A stretch of 64,000 nt of DNA from Maribacter aestuarii (GCF_027474845.2 NZ_CP107031.2:1254501-1318500), one strand, 5' to 3'. Shown: positions 8,757 to 17,739, counted from the stretch's first letter. Numbers and translations: made by a program. Notes: generated by a model from the letters alone, not told the origin.

Positions 8757-8833
8757 AAAAAACGTATTTCTCAATTCCTTACCAAGTGAAATTTAAAACT
8801 CTTTTAAACCAAGCATAATTTGTAATGGCCCGT

Positions 8834-9373
8834 TCAAGAAGCCAGTTCCAATAGCTTGTTCATAGTTCGGTAATTTCTTGCCGTAGCATTTGCCTTTAGT
8901 TTACGTTCAATCAAATTATTACTCAATTTGGCTTTACGATAACCGTTTTTACAACAGAGATAAACACAGGAATTGGAGACCGTAAATTTTTCGTTTGGGA
9001 AGTCCATTTGCTCAAAGGCTATTACAAGTTCGGTATTTGGCGTATTCTGGAGCAAAACAAAATAAACACGATTATGAGCTATGTCGTTCTCATTGTTATA
9101 TGGATTCTTTGCTATAACATCTCTAATTTCAGAAACCGACTTTACCAGAACTGGCACATCAAAACCAAAAGTATTTTTAATAGCATTATGAATCAGTCCT
9201 TCAATTTCTTTGGTTGAATTCAATTCGCTTTTAAAAATAATATTCCCACTTTGTATATAGGTTTGGATATCCTTAAACCCGATACTGGTCATCATTTTAC
9301 GAACCTCCGCCATTGGCATTTTCTTCTGACCGCTGACGTTTACTCCCCGTAATAAAGCAATAAAAGTTTTCAT
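8834..9373 (-). CDS. DUF1697-family protein
   Basis: 179-residue protein starting at the ATG at 9373 (MKTFIALLRGVNVSGQKKMP), which is the canonical N-terminus of DUF1697 proteins; a longer reading frame overlapping the upstream gene is not needed. Further family marks are IQSGNIIFKS near residue 48 and the C-terminal ATARNYRTMNKLLELA, which resembles the family's TxRNWxTV...L motif. Function is unknown; the fold is ferredoxin-like. The start lies 5 nt after the stop of the HI0933-type flavoprotein, so it is probably the last gene of that minus-strand run. Confidence 0.85.
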   Translation of the reverse strand: MKTFIALLRGVNVSGQKKMPMAEVRKMMTSIGFKDIQTYIQSGNIIFKSELNSTKEIEGLIHNAIKNTFGFDVPVLVKSVSEIRDVIAKNPYNNENDIAHNRVYFVLLQNTPNTELVIAFEQMDFPNEKFTVSNSCVYLCCKNGYRKAKLSNNLIERKLKANATARNYRTMNKLLELAS

Positions 9374-9378
9374 GTAAA

Positions 9379-10659
9379 TCAAATGTCTTTTTTCTGCAAT
9401 GCTTTGGTTATACCTTGCGCTGCCATGAACCCACCTGTCCATGCATTTTGAAAATTATATCCTCCAGTAATGGCGTCAACATTAATAATCTCCCCAGCAA
9501 AGTAAAGGTTTGGCAGAATTTTACTCTCATAGGTCTTAAAATTAATTTCTTTTAAATCAACGCCACCAGCGGTCACAAACTCTTCCTTAAAAGTACTTTT
9601 CCCTTCTACTTGAAAAATACCATTCGTCAACTGATCTACTAAAAGTTGTAATTCTGCCTTTGTAACTTCAGGCCATGTCACTAAATCGGATATACCGGCA
9701 GCCTTCACTAAATTGACCCATAACCTCTTGGGAATATCCAATACTTTTGTCCTAATTATGGTCTTTCGCTCTACTTTTTTAACGTCCATAAAAAGCTCAA
9801 GGAGTCCGTTCGGATGATACTCTGGAACCCAATTGACTCTAATCTTAAATCGATAATTATATTCCTCCAACAACCTTGCTCCCCAAGCCGAAAGTTTTAG
9901 GATAGCTGGGCCACTCATTCCCCAATGTGTAATCAGCAAAGGCCCGTCCGATGATAAAACCTCTTCCTCCGCTTTGCCGCTTTCCAAGGAAGACGTTGCT
10001 TTTTTCTTTTTGAGGATGGCTACCTCAGCCATTGTGCTAAGTCCTGGTATACCTGCAATTCTTGTATCAGAAATATTGAAAGTAAACAAGGAGGGGACAG
10101 GAGGAACGATAGTATGACCCAATTGTCCCAATAAGTCCCATATCTTTGGATTACTTCCTGTGGCCATTACTAACTTTAGTGCTTGAAAAGAAGTGTTTGG
10201 CGTTGTAATCTTCCACTGAATATCGATTCCTTGGCCTAGTGGTTCTATTTTTTGGACTGCAGAACGGTCAAATATCTTAATCCCCAAACGATCAGCTTCC
10301 GAAGTAAAACAATTGATGATGGTTTGAGAAGAATCGGTGCTTGGAAACATGCGTCCATCGTCTTCGATTTTTAAGGAAATCCCTCTTTTTTCAAAAAAAG
10401 CAACGGTGTCCCCACTAGCATAATTATGAAAAGGCCCTAAAAGTTCCTTCTCCCCGCGGGGATAATTCGTAACCAATTCTTTTGGGTCAAATTCCGCATG
10501 GGTGACATTGCAACGCCCTCCACCGGAAACCTTTACTTTAATCAACACTTCCTTACCACGCTCTAAAATGGCAATCTTTAGTCCTGGAGTGGCTTCAGCA
10601 ATATGTATTGCGGCATAAAAACCTGCTGCACCACCTCCTATTACTAGTATGTCGTACAT
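9379..10659 (-). CDS. HI0933/BaiN-family FAD-binding flavoprotein
   Basis: 426-residue NAD(P)/FAD-dependent oxidoreductase-like protein. The N-terminal Rossmann motif is GGGAAGFYAA (residues 8-17), followed by the family-specific SGGGRCNVTH near residue 45 and a C-terminal FAD contact AGEIINVDAITGGYNFQNAW near residue 385. HI0933-type flavoproteins are widely conserved but poorly characterised; some act as reductases in bile-acid metabolism. Its ATG overlaps the stop of the upstream glycerophosphodiesterase as TAATG, indicating translational coupling. Confidence 0.9.
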   Translation of the reverse strand: MYDILVIGGGAAGFYAAIHIAEATPGLKIAILERGKEVLIKVKVSGGGRCNVTHAEFDPKELVTNYPRGEKELLGPFHNYASGDTVAFFEKRGISLKIEDDGRMFPSTDSSQTIINCFTSEADRLGIKIFDRSAVQKIEPLGQGIDIQWKITTPNTSFQALKLVMATGSNPKIWDLLGQLGHTIVPPVPSLFTFNISDTRIAGIPGLSTMAEVAILKKKKATSSLESGKAEEEVLSSDGPLLITHWGMSGPAILKLSAWGARLLEEYNYRFKIRVNWVPEYHPNGLLELFMDVKKVERKTIIRTKVLDIPKRLWVNLVKAAGISDLVTWPEVTKAELQLLVDQLTNGIFQVEGKSTFKEEFVTAGGVDLKEINFKTYESKILPNLYFAGEIINVDAITGGYNFQNAWTGGFMAAQGITKALQKKDI

Positions 10660-11402
10660 TATTTTACCCTTTCCGGAAAGTTGGTTATGATACCATCTAC
10701 ATCCAACCTTTTCATTGCCATAATATCTTGTGGCTTATTCACCGTCCATGTGTAAATTTTAAAACCCGCTTCTTTTATGGCCGAAACATTCTTCGCAGTT
10801 AATTTCTTAAAATAAGGGTTGATTGCTTGCGCGTTAAGTTCCTTAGCGATAGGAATAGCATCTTTTGGATCGTCTTCCGTAAGTACCGCAATGGCGACCT
10901 CCTTATTAATTTTTCGCATTTCTTTTAGTTCATCCCAATTAAAACTAGAAATGATAAAATTTTCCGGGGACCATCCTTTTTCCCTAATATAATAATCCAT
11001 TATGAAATTTACCCGATCCGATGTATTGGCCCCTTTTAACTCAATGTTCAAGGCTACCTTATTATCAATTAATTTTAAGACATCCTGCAGGGTGGGAATC
11101 CTGTGTCCGCCATCTAATGTTAATTGTTTTAAATCGAAAATATTATAGTCCTCTATTTTTCCGCCAGAATTCGCCAATCTATCCACTGTCTCATCATGAA
11201 AAACCACAATTTCCCCACTTTCTATTTTAAAAACGTCAATTTCAATCATATCCACCCCCAAGTCCAACGCCTTCTGCACCGATGCTAGGGTGTTTTCCGT
11301 TTCGTGGCCCATAGCACCTCTGTGCCCTATCACCAAAGGTTTTTTCATATCACAACTCATGAAGGTTATAAATATCATGAAAATCGAAATTCTTTTCAGC
11401 AT
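10659..11402 (-). CDS. Glycerophosphodiester phosphodiesterase lipoprotein
   Basis: About 247 residues with a lipoprotein leader (FMSC lipobox, Asp at +2). The GDPD catalytic signature is complete: HRG (IGHRGAMGHETENT), the metal ligands in EIDV and the downstream HDETVDR. The enzyme hydrolyses glycerophosphodiesters to glycerol 3-phosphate and an alcohol at the envelope. I place the start at ATG 11402; a GTG at 11408 overlapping the GH13 stop (TAGTG) is an alternative adding two residues. Tightly coupled to GH13 upstream and to the flavoprotein downstream (TAATG overlap). Confidence 0.9.
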   Translation of the reverse strand: MLKRISIFMIFITFMSCDMKKPLVIGHRGAMGHETENTLASVQKALDLGVDMIEIDVFKIESGEIVVFHDETVDRLANSGGKIEDYNIFDLKQLTLDGGHRIPTLQDVLKLIDNKVALNIELKGANTSDRVNFIMDYYIREKGWSPENFIISSFNWDELKEMRKINKEVAIAVLTEDDPKDAIPIAKELNAQAINPYFKKLTAKNVSAIKEAGFKIYTWTVNKPQDIMAMKRLDVDGIITNFPERVK

Positions 11403-11407
11403 TACCA

Positions 11408-13279
11408 CTAGTTTTTCAATTCAAAAATATAGGATTCCAATGGATTAAGCTTAACGGGCAGATAACCTACTCCTTCTGAAACAGTTAGCACTTCATTAGC
11501 TCCATAAAGTCTATCGACTAAATCATAGGTTCCATCAGTAAGATTCCATTGATTTACTAGCTCTGCAGGAATCTTAAAGTCAAAAGTAAAACTTTCGTCG
11601 GCGTCAAAATTTGAGATAATTATGAGTTTTTGATTTTGGCTCCATCGTGCGTAGGAAAGAACCCTATGATTATAATTCGCTGTGTTTTCTTTATTAAAAA
11701 AATGAATTTCCTGATACTCGCCCATCAAAGCTTCACTTTCAATCGTGAAGTTCAATAACCTTTTATAGAAATCCCTTAATTCCACCTCTTCTGTAGATAG
11801 TTGGCCACCATCAAATTTCTTATCGTTAACCCAGCGTTGAAAATGCGGAACCCCAATATAATCGAATATGGAAGTCCGAGTAGGGCTACCGAATCCAGCA
11901 TTTTCATCGCCCGGCTCCCCGACCTCCTGACCAAAATAGATCATGGTAGGTGAAGTACTAATTGTTGCTGAAACGACCATGGCCGGTTTTCCTAATTCCG
12001 CATCTCCGGCAAAATCCGGACTGGCAATCCGTTGTTCGTCATGATTTTCCAGAAAATGCAACATGTTATGCTCAATGTCCTTTAATCCATTCTGAACTAT
12101 AGGAATATGGTCCGTCCAACCATAGCCTTTCATAATGTGTTTTATGCTGTCGTACAACTCAACTTTGTCATAGAGGTAATCCATTTTTCCCTTGTGGATA
12201 TATTCCCGATATAAATCTGGATTATATACTTCAGCCATCAAAAATGCGTCTGGGTTCCTCATTTTGATACTGGAATTCATGTAACTCCAAAATTCCACTG
12301 GAACCATTTCGGCCATATCATATCGAAATCCGTCTACCCCAAATTCCAACCAGTACAAGGCAATATCCCTAAACTTAATCCATGAACTAGGCAGGTCCTT
12401 AGCTTCCCAAAACTTAAAGTGTGCTTTAAAATCCTTGTTTGCAAAGTCCTCTGGCAAACGTTCAAAATCCAAAGTACCATCTGGACGTACACCATAATTT
12501 ATCTTCACCGTCTCGTACCAGTCGTTTATATCCGGTTGTGGGGAACGAGATCCATTACCGGTCCATTTGGCAGGATTCTCCATGAATTTAGCGTCTACCT
12601 CAGAATTTTTCTCTCCACCTAAGGGTAGATACCCATCTTTCCATTCCGGCACTTTGAACCCGCTTCCCGGTATATAGTAAAAATTATTATTCCTGTGATA
12701 TTCTACGGTGGTATCATCCTCGGCCCCAAAATCGGTAACGCCTTTAGGATTGGTCAACCCCTCATACTTACGTGCCACGTGATTGGGAACAATATCGATT
12801 ATAACTTTCATTCCCTGCTTATGAGTTCTTGTAATCAAATCTCTAAACTCCCTAAGCCTGTTGGACGGATTAACGGCCAAATCAGGATTTACATTGTAAT
12901 AGTCTTTAACTGCGTAAGGTGATCCAGCCCGTCCTTTTACGACATCCGGGTCATCGTTGGAGATTCCGTATTCCGTATAATCATTAATCAAGGCATGGTG
13001 TGGCACCCCGGTGTACCAAACATGTGTTATCCCCAAATCCTTGATTTGAGCTAGTGCCTCATCCGTAAAGTCTGCGAATTTACCAACACCGTTTTCTTCA
13101 ATGGTGCCCCAAAATTTATTCGTAGTGTTTGTATTACCGAAAAGTCGTGTAAAGACTTGATATACTACGGCCTTCTTTTTTGTACTCATTATTTCTCTGT
13201 TGGGTTTTTTAGGATTTCTGTCGCATGAAGAAACAAGTAGAACGAATATGCCAATCAAAAATACTACTCCCTTTCTCAT
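11408..13279 (-). CDS. GH13 alpha-amylase-family lipoprotein
   Basis: 623-residue glycoside hydrolase with a lipoprotein signal (VSSC, Cys19), so it acts in the periplasm or at the outer membrane. The four GH13 regions are visible: DIVPNH (residues 162-167), GFRYDMAE with nucleophile D321, LMAEVYNP with acid/base E350, and FLENHDEQR with D414. The family cleaves alpha-glucosidic bonds in starch-like oligosaccharides and would supply maltose or glucose to the rest of the locus. It lies 12 nt downstream of the split GH65 gene and is followed by the glycerophosphodiesterase. Exact specificity (amylase, neopullulanase or alpha-glucosidase) cannot be decided by eye. Confidence 0.92.
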   Translation of the reverse strand: MRKGVVFLIGIFVLLVSSCDRNPKKPNREIMSTKKKAVVYQVFTRLFGNTNTTNKFWGTIEENGVGKFADFTDEALAQIKDLGITHVWYTGVPHHALINDYTEYGISNDDPDVVKGRAGSPYAVKDYYNVNPDLAVNPSNRLREFRDLITRTHKQGMKVIIDIVPNHVARKYEGLTNPKGVTDFGAEDDTTVEYHRNNNFYYIPGSGFKVPEWKDGYLPLGGEKNSEVDAKFMENPAKWTGNGSRSPQPDINDWYETVKINYGVRPDGTLDFERLPEDFANKDFKAHFKFWEAKDLPSSWIKFRDIALYWLEFGVDGFRYDMAEMVPVEFWSYMNSSIKMRNPDAFLMAEVYNPDLYREYIHKGKMDYLYDKVELYDSIKHIMKGYGWTDHIPIVQNGLKDIEHNMLHFLENHDEQRIASPDFAGDAELGKPAMVVSATISTSPTMIYFGQEVGEPGDENAGFGSPTRTSIFDYIGVPHFQRWVNDKKFDGGQLSTEEVELRDFYKRLLNFTIESEALMGEYQEIHFFNKENTANYNHRVLSYARWSQNQKLIIISNFDADESFTFDFKIPAELVNQWNLTDGTYDLVDRLYGANEVLTVSEGVGYLPVKLNPLESYIFELKN

Positions 13280-13291
13280 GCCTTAAACAGT

Positions 13292-14953
13292 CTAAACTTC
13301 GATAACTTTCCCTGGAAGTAGTTCTACTTTTTTACCGTTAACCCTTATCGACATTTGGGTGTTGCCGGTCAACTCAAATTTTGTGACATCTTTCTCTACC
13401 TGCACCTTAATAATCCTATTTCTAAAATTGACCTTAAAAGAATAGCCATTCCACTGATCAGGAATTTGGGGTGTAAAACATAATTTGTCCTGAAGCACGC
13501 GCATTCCACCAAAACCTTCTACAATGCTCATCCACGTACCTGCCATGGAGGTAATATGAAGCCCTTCTTCCACTTCCTTATTGTAATCGTCTAAATCCAA
13601 TCTGGACGTTCTCAAATAAAAAGTGTAGGCCTGTTCCATTCTGCCCAATTTTGCTGCCTGAATACTATGAACACAGGGAGATAGGGATGATTCATGAACC
13701 GTAAAGGGCTCGTAAAAATCGAAATGTTTCTCCATGTCTTCCAAAGAAAAATCTGCCTCAAAAAGATAAAAACCTTGTAAGACATCCGCTTGTTTTATGT
13801 ATGGTGATCTTAAAATCCTGTCCCAGCTCCATTTTTGATTGATAGGCCTCTCCGCTTTGGGCAAGTCCTTTACTTTAACCAATTCCTTATCTAAAAAACC
13901 ATCTTGTTGTAAAAATACCCCCAGTTTCTTCGAATACGGAAAGTAAAGGTTCCTCGCCACTTTACCCCATTTTTCACATTCATTATCGGTCAGCTTTGTT
14001 TTTCCGATTATACGGGCGTGGTCATCTGGATACCCATCCTTCACCTTTGTTAATTGTTCCAACGTGTAATTGATACACCATTTAGCCAAATAGTTAGTGT
14101 ACCAGTTATTATTAACGTTGTTTTCGTATTCATTGGGTCCGGTGACGCCTAACATCACATATTTTTCTTTATCCTCCGAGAAATTCACCCTTTGATGCCA
14201 AAATCTAGAAATACCAATAAGTACTTCCAGACCCATTTCTGGGATATAACTATAATCCCCGGTATATCTGTAGTAATTAAATATAGCAAAGGCAATGGCA
14301 CCGTTTCTATGAATTTCCTCAAAGGTGATCTCCCATTCATTATGACATTCCTCCCCGTTCATGGTTACCATTGGATATAAAGCGGCCCCGTTTCGAAAAC
14401 CAAGTTTCTTGGCATTTTCAATGGCCTTATCCAGATGATTGTACCTGTACTTTAATAATTTTCTGGCTACCGTGGCATCTTTGGTCGCCATATAGAAAGG
14501 AAGGCAGTAAGCTTCGGTATCCCAATAGGTACTTCCTCCATATTTTTCCCCAGTAAATCCTTTAGGGCCAATATTTAATCTGGAATCGGTACCCAAATAA
14601 GTTTGGTTTAATTGAAAAATGTTGAAACGGATACCTTGTTGCGCCTTTACATCTCCTTCAATAGAAATGTCACTCATTTCCCAAATTTTACTCCAAGCTT
14701 TTTTCTGTTTTTGCAATAAGTCTTCAAAGCCCATATTGGAAGCCTCGTCCAATACTTTTTTGGCAGTGGACACTAATTGATCAGCAGGATGATTTCTGGA
14801 CACGGTATAACCTCCAAATTTGGTCAGTGTAAATTTTTCACCGGCGCTTACCTTTTCATTGAATTGAAGCGAGACGAAATTTTCTGTTTTACTCCCAGTT
14901 TCACTTTTAAAAATTTGCCCTTGTAATCCACGGAAGCCTGCATAAAAGTGCAA
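13292..14953 (-). CDS. GH65 maltose phosphorylase-like, C-terminal fragment (frameshifted)
   Basis: Carries the catalytic (alpha/alpha)6 barrel and C-terminal domain of a GH65 glycoside phosphorylase. Visible marks are STYWDTEAYCLPFYM, EECHNEWEITFEEIHRNG, the general-acid motif GPNEYENNVNNN (Glu275 of this frame, about 489 in the restored protein) and KQADVLQG near the phosphate site. The first ~14 residues before IFKSET are a wrong-frame extension; true sequence continues from the upstream frame through a -1 shift at 14905-14911. Restoring the frame gives about 767 residues, the normal family length. No independent start context is evident, so this is not likely a separately evolved gene. 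Confidence 0.9.
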   Translation of the reverse strand: MHFYAGFRGLQGQIFKSETGSKTENFVSLQFNEKVSAGEKFTLTKFGGYTVSRNHPADQLVSTAKKVLDEASNMGFEDLLQKQKKAWSKIWEMSDISIEGDVKAQQGIRFNIFQLNQTYLGTDSRLNIGPKGFTGEKYGGSTYWDTEAYCLPFYMATKDATVARKLLKYRYNHLDKAIENAKKLGFRNGAALYPMVTMNGEECHNEWEITFEEIHRNGAIAFAIFNYYRYTGDYSYIPEMGLEVLIGISRFWHQRVNFSEDKEKYVMLGVTGPNEYENNVNNNWYTNYLAKWCINYTLEQLTKVKDGYPDDHARIIGKTKLTDNECEKWGKVARNLYFPYSKKLGVFLQQDGFLDKELVKVKDLPKAERPINQKWSWDRILRSPYIKQADVLQGFYLFEADFSLEDMEKHFDFYEPFTVHESSLSPCVHSIQAAKLGRMEQAYTFYLRTSRLDLDDYNKEVEEGLHITSMAGTWMSIVEGFGGMRVLQDKLCFTPQIPDQWNGYSFKVNFRNRIIKVQVEKDVTKFELTGNTQMSIRVNGKKVELLPGKVIEV

Positions 14954-15594
14954 GTTTCAAAATTGGTCTTCATTGTATGGGCTTCGATATATGCGCGATT
15001 ATCTTTAACGGTTACCTTAGTGGTATTCCAAAACTTATCGTCCCAATTGCTATCCTCATTTTTTATTCCGCTATCCAGAAAGGGTTCAAAAGTAATAGTG
15101 GCATCGGTTTCAACTGGGGTCACATTGTAGGAAATGGCACCTACTTCGTCCAAATTCAAACTTAAAAACCGGACAATAGAAACTTCGATACTTTGGTCAT
15201 TGGATAGTGTGGCCCTAAAGCTACGCTCATACCACCCTTCTCTCATGTTCAGTTCCCTACGATACTTGGAAATCTTTTTACAGGTAGCCAAGTCTAATTC
15301 GATATCATTTACATATACTTTAATACCGATCCAATTAGGAGCGTTCAAAACCTTTGCAAAATATTCCGGATAACCGTTTTTCCACCAACCTACCCTGGTT
15401 TTGTCAGGATAGTAAACGCCGGCGATATAACTACCTTGAAACGTAGCTCCTGTATAGGTTTCTTCGAAATTGGCCCGCTGCCCCATGGCTCCGTTGCCAA
15501 TACTAAAAATACTTTCAGATGATTTGACTCTTTCCGGATCAAACCCTTCTTCAATTATGGACCAGTTATCCGGCTTTATATAATCTTGATTCAT
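14848..15594 (-). CDS. GH65 maltose phosphorylase-like, N-terminal fragment (frameshifted)
   Basis: Encodes the N-terminal beta-sandwich domain of a GH65 phosphorylase (about residues 1-230): SIFSIGNGAMGQRANFEE near residue 29 and GVYYPDKTRVGWWKNGYPEYF near residue 58 are typical of maltose/trehalose/kojibiose phosphorylases. After GKFLK the frame diverges and ends 18 residues later without the catalytic domain. No signal peptide, so the enzyme is cytosolic and converts maltose plus phosphate to glucose and beta-glucose 1-phosphate, the substrate of the adjacent PgmB. A TAATTTTG -7-like box at 15655-15662 lies about 60 nt upstream, so an internal promoter is possible. Confidence 0.9.
   Translation of the reverse strand: MNQDYIKPDNWSIIEEGFDPERVKSSESIFSIGNGAMGQRANFEETYTGATFQGSYIAGVYYPDKTRVGWWKNGYPEYFAKVLNAPNWIGIKVYVNDIELDLATCKKISKYRRELNMREGWYERSFRATLSNDQSIEVSIVRFLSLNLDEVGAISYNVTPVETDATITFEPFLDSGIKNEDSNWDDKFWNTTKVTVKDNRAYIEAHTMKTNFETCTFMQASVDYKGKFLKVKLGVKQKISSRFNSMKR
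14905..14911 (-). other. U UUA AAA slippery heptamer at the GH65 frame break
   Basis: In the frame of the upstream ORF the minus strand reads TTT-TTA-AAA, so the heptamer T_TTA_AAA is phased exactly as X_XXY_YYZ. A -1 slip here gives TTT-AAA-AGT, joining precisely the two GH65 reading frames. An AAGGG tract lies about 6 nt upstream. I see no strong downstream hairpin. The same 5T/4A run is also a typical place for a single-base indel or sequencing error. Confidence 0.6.
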
Positions 15595-15673
15595 GCTTGT
15601 ACAATCTGTTAATTACACCTCATTTAATATTGGTGCTCCCTTATAAAATCCTGGCAAAATTAGAATTTAGAAA

Positions 15674-16327
15674 TCAGTTTAAAAGCTTCTCTAAAAAATT
15701 ATCGTCAATTTCGGTGAAATCCTTAAAATTATGAGAAGCCTCCGATAAGATGGTGGCATCTCCTATTGCTATACTAAGCATACCCGCGTTATTGGCGGCC
15801 TGTATACCCGCCACGGCGTCTTCAAATACAACACATTTTTTAGGGTCGACCCCTAAATTTTCAGCCGCCAATAAAAATACTTCCGGGTCCGGCTTGGCCT
15901 TGGTCACACTGTTTCCATCTACAATACTGTCAAAGTAAGGCAGCAAACTTACCTTTTCCAAAATAGGTTTTGCATTTTTACTTGCTGAACCCAGAGCAAT
16001 CGGAATTTCCCTAGCTTTCAGATACTCAAGAACCCTAGGCACATCGGGCAATATTTCCGAAGCATCCATTTTTTCAATGTATGCCAAATAATCTAGATTT
16101 TTTTCAACCATCCATTGGTCAAATTGTTCCTGATCCGCTCTGACCTTCCCAATGTCCAGCAGGATCTCCAAACATCTTTTTCTGCTTACCCCTTTAAAGA
16201 GCTCATTTTGCTCCTTGGTAAACTCAAAGCCAAGTTCATTGGCAAGTTTTTTCCACGCCAAATAATGATATTTGGCCGTATCCACAATAACACCATCCAA
16301 ATCGAAAATAAATCCAATCTTTTGCAT
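15674..16327 (-). CDS. pgmB: Beta-phosphoglucomutase
   Basis: 217-residue HAD-superfamily enzyme. The FDLDGVIVDTAKYH motif contains the nucleophile Asp9 and acid/base Asp11; LGSASKNA, KAKPDPEVF and FEDAVAGIQAA are the remaining HAD motifs. It converts beta-glucose 1-phosphate to glucose 6-phosphate and pairs with the GH65 maltose phosphorylase. A GGAGG at 16336-16340 lies 8 nt before ATG 16327, which decides against the upstream TTG at 16333 (2 nt spacing). Located between lacI and the GH65 gene on the same strand. Confidence 0.93.
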   Translation of the reverse strand: MQKIGFIFDLDGVIVDTAKYHYLAWKKLANELGFEFTKEQNELFKGVSRKRCLEILLDIGKVRADQEQFDQWMVEKNLDYLAYIEKMDASEILPDVPRVLEYLKAREIPIALGSASKNAKPILEKVSLLPYFDSIVDGNSVTKAKPDPEVFLLAAENLGVDPKKCVVFEDAVAGIQAANNAGMLSIAIGDATILSEASHNFKDFTEIDDNFLEKLLN

Positions 16328-16335
16328 ACTCAATA

Positions 16336-16340
16336 CCTCC
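16336..16340 (-). promoter_or_regulatory. Shine-Dalgarno-like GGAGG of pgmB
   Basis: Minus-strand GGAGG 8 nt before ATG 16327. Notable because Bacteroidota rarely use strong Shine-Dalgarno sequences; it supports the ATG over the TTG at 16333. Confidence 0.6.
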
Positions 16341-16344
16341 TAAA

Positions 16345-17376
16345 TTAATTGATTGTAGACTCCCTTTGGATTAAGGTTGCCTTAATAATTTCGGTTCTAT
16401 AAACCTCTTCTCTTTCGTCGTCTTCATTTTCGTTCTCTACCCTATCTATGAGCATTTCCGCCGCTACTTCTCCCATTCTCTCCCCGTGTTGAGCCACCGT
16501 AGTAAGTCTTGGCTGGGAATACCTAGACAAAATACCGTCCGTAAAACCTATAAATGCAATATCCTCAGGAACTTTGAAACCTTGTTTTTGGGCTATGCCC
16601 ATACAATGGATTGCGAATATTTCATTGACGCAGAGCACCGCATCAATAGTGTTGTTCTTGAAAAAATCGCTAATCTGGTTTTCGTCCAAACTATCGTAGG
16701 GTAGAACTAAAATTAAATCATCATTCAAATCGATATTATTGTCCCTTAACGCTTCCTCGTATCCCTTCGCCCTACTTATACTCACATTAAAGTAGCTCTC
16801 CGTAGTAATCAAAGCGATCTTTTTTCTACCGGATTTTATAAACGAGTCCACTGCTTCATAGGCAATTTCCTTGTCATTAAGAATTACCTTATCACAAGAT
16901 ATCTCATCGGTAACCCTATCAAACAGGACCAAAGGGATTCCTTGTTCCGTAACCTCTTTTAAATGATTGAAATCGTTTTTAGCTTGAGTTTCCGCGGATA
17001 AGGACATAATAAAACCATCGATGCTGCCATTGGCGAGCATTTCCATATTAATCACCTCCTTATCAAATGATTCGTCGGAAACACAGACAATAACGTTATA
17101 TCCCCTATTATTAGCGTATTTTTCAATACCCCTAAAAACCGTAGTGAAAAAATGATGGACAATGTCCGGAATAATAACCCCAATATTTTTCGTCCTTTTA
17201 TTCTTTAAACTTATGGCAATATTGTTAGGCTTGTAATTGTACAGCTTTGCGAAAGCCTGGACTTTATCCTTAGTGTCCCTACTAATTTCGTCACTATTTT
17301 TTAAAGCTTTCGAAACTGTGGAAATAGAAACTTCCAGTTCTCGAGCAATGTGCTTTAACGTTATTTTTCTTTTCAA
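16345..17376 (-). CDS. LacI-family transcriptional regulator
   Basis: 343 residues: N-terminal helix-turn-helix and hinge (TLKHIARELEVSISTVSKAL, then NYKPNNIAISLK) and a periplasmic-binding-protein-like ligand domain (about 60-340, starting NIGVIIPD). It should bind a sugar effector and an operator with a central CpG; such a site lies at 17631-17646 in front of susC. Translation appears to begin at TTG 17376 (TTG AAA AGA), giving the usual MKRKITLK-type N-terminus. It heads the catabolic arm and is divergent from susCD, the usual arrangement for a maltose locus regulator. A TATCTTTTG sequence at 17439-17447 may be its promoter. Confidence 0.92.
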   Translation of the reverse strand: MKRKITLKHIARELEVSISTVSKALKNSDEISRDTKDKVQAFAKLYNYKPNNIAISLKNKRTKNIGVIIPDIVHHFFTTVFRGIEKYANNRGYNVIVCVSDESFDKEVINMEMLANGSIDGFIMSLSAETQAKNDFNHLKEVTEQGIPLVLFDRVTDEISCDKVILNDKEIAYEAVDSFIKSGRKKIALITTESYFNVSISRAKGYEEALRDNNIDLNDDLILVLPYDSLDENQISDFFKNNTIDAVLCVNEIFAIHCMGIAQKQGFKVPEDIAFIGFTDGILSRYSQPRLTTVAQHGERMGEVAAEMLIDRVENENEDDEREEVYRTEIIKATLIQRESTIN

Positions 17377-17521
17377 AACGCCGGTTTAAATTTTAGTGAT
17401 TTGGAAAATTACATGAAATTTAAGTATTAATATGACCAAAAGATATTTTTAATGGAGTGATTTTTCATGTTAACGCTTTAGAGGAAACGAGTGGTTATTT
17501 AATCAAACAAAATAAATTACC

Positions 17522-17529
17522 TATATTTG
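17522..17529 (+). promoter_or_regulatory. Candidate -7 box (TATATTTG) for susCD
   Basis: Exact TAnnTTTG match about 210 nt upstream of the susC ATG. The -33 region has TTTA rather than TTTG. If used, the LacI operator would lie about 100 nt downstream in the leader and act as a roadblock. Confidence 0.3.
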
Positions 17530-17630
17530 TTAACAATCAGAATTTGATATTTTGTTATCAATATAATTGCGAATCGAATAATTTATTGGATAATCAATTA
17601 GCAAACTCCCAAAATCAAAAAGTTGTTAAC

Positions 17631-17646
17631 ACGAAAACGGTTTCGT
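17631..17646 (+). promoter_or_regulatory. LacI-type operator upstream of susC
   Basis: ACGAAAACGGTTTCGT is a 16-bp near-perfect palindrome (7 of 8 positions paired per half) with a central CpG, the hallmark of LacI/GalR operators. It lies 93 nt before the susC start and about 255 nt from lacI. Confidence 0.7.
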
Positions 17647-17739
17647 AGTGTCTAAATACGTCCAATTACTGTATTAACAACAATTTTACATATTTTTAAC
17701 TCTTGAAATTAAATTAACTCAACTTAAAATTAATTATTT

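Larger units (their letters stand above)
17377..17739. other. Divergent control region between lacI and susC
   Basis: 363 nt of very AT-rich sequence between the two divergent arms of the maltose locus. It contains the LacI-type operator, an exact TAnnTTTG match (17522-17529), a TATCTTTTG-like box in the lacI direction, and several GTTAAC hexamers (17469, 17529 and 17625 regions). No credible coding sequence is seen. Confidence 0.6.

Noticed and set aside
8589..8774. 61-codon minus-strand frame with repeating NYPTIQLS sequence
   Set aside because: It is only the translation of the GGATAGTT tandem repeat, with no start context or family.
14848..14953. Two separate overlapping genes (a small lectin-like gene and a phosphorylase gene)
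   Set aside because: Both frames align to different parts of one GH65 enzyme and join exactly at a -1 shift; the second frame has no start context of its own.
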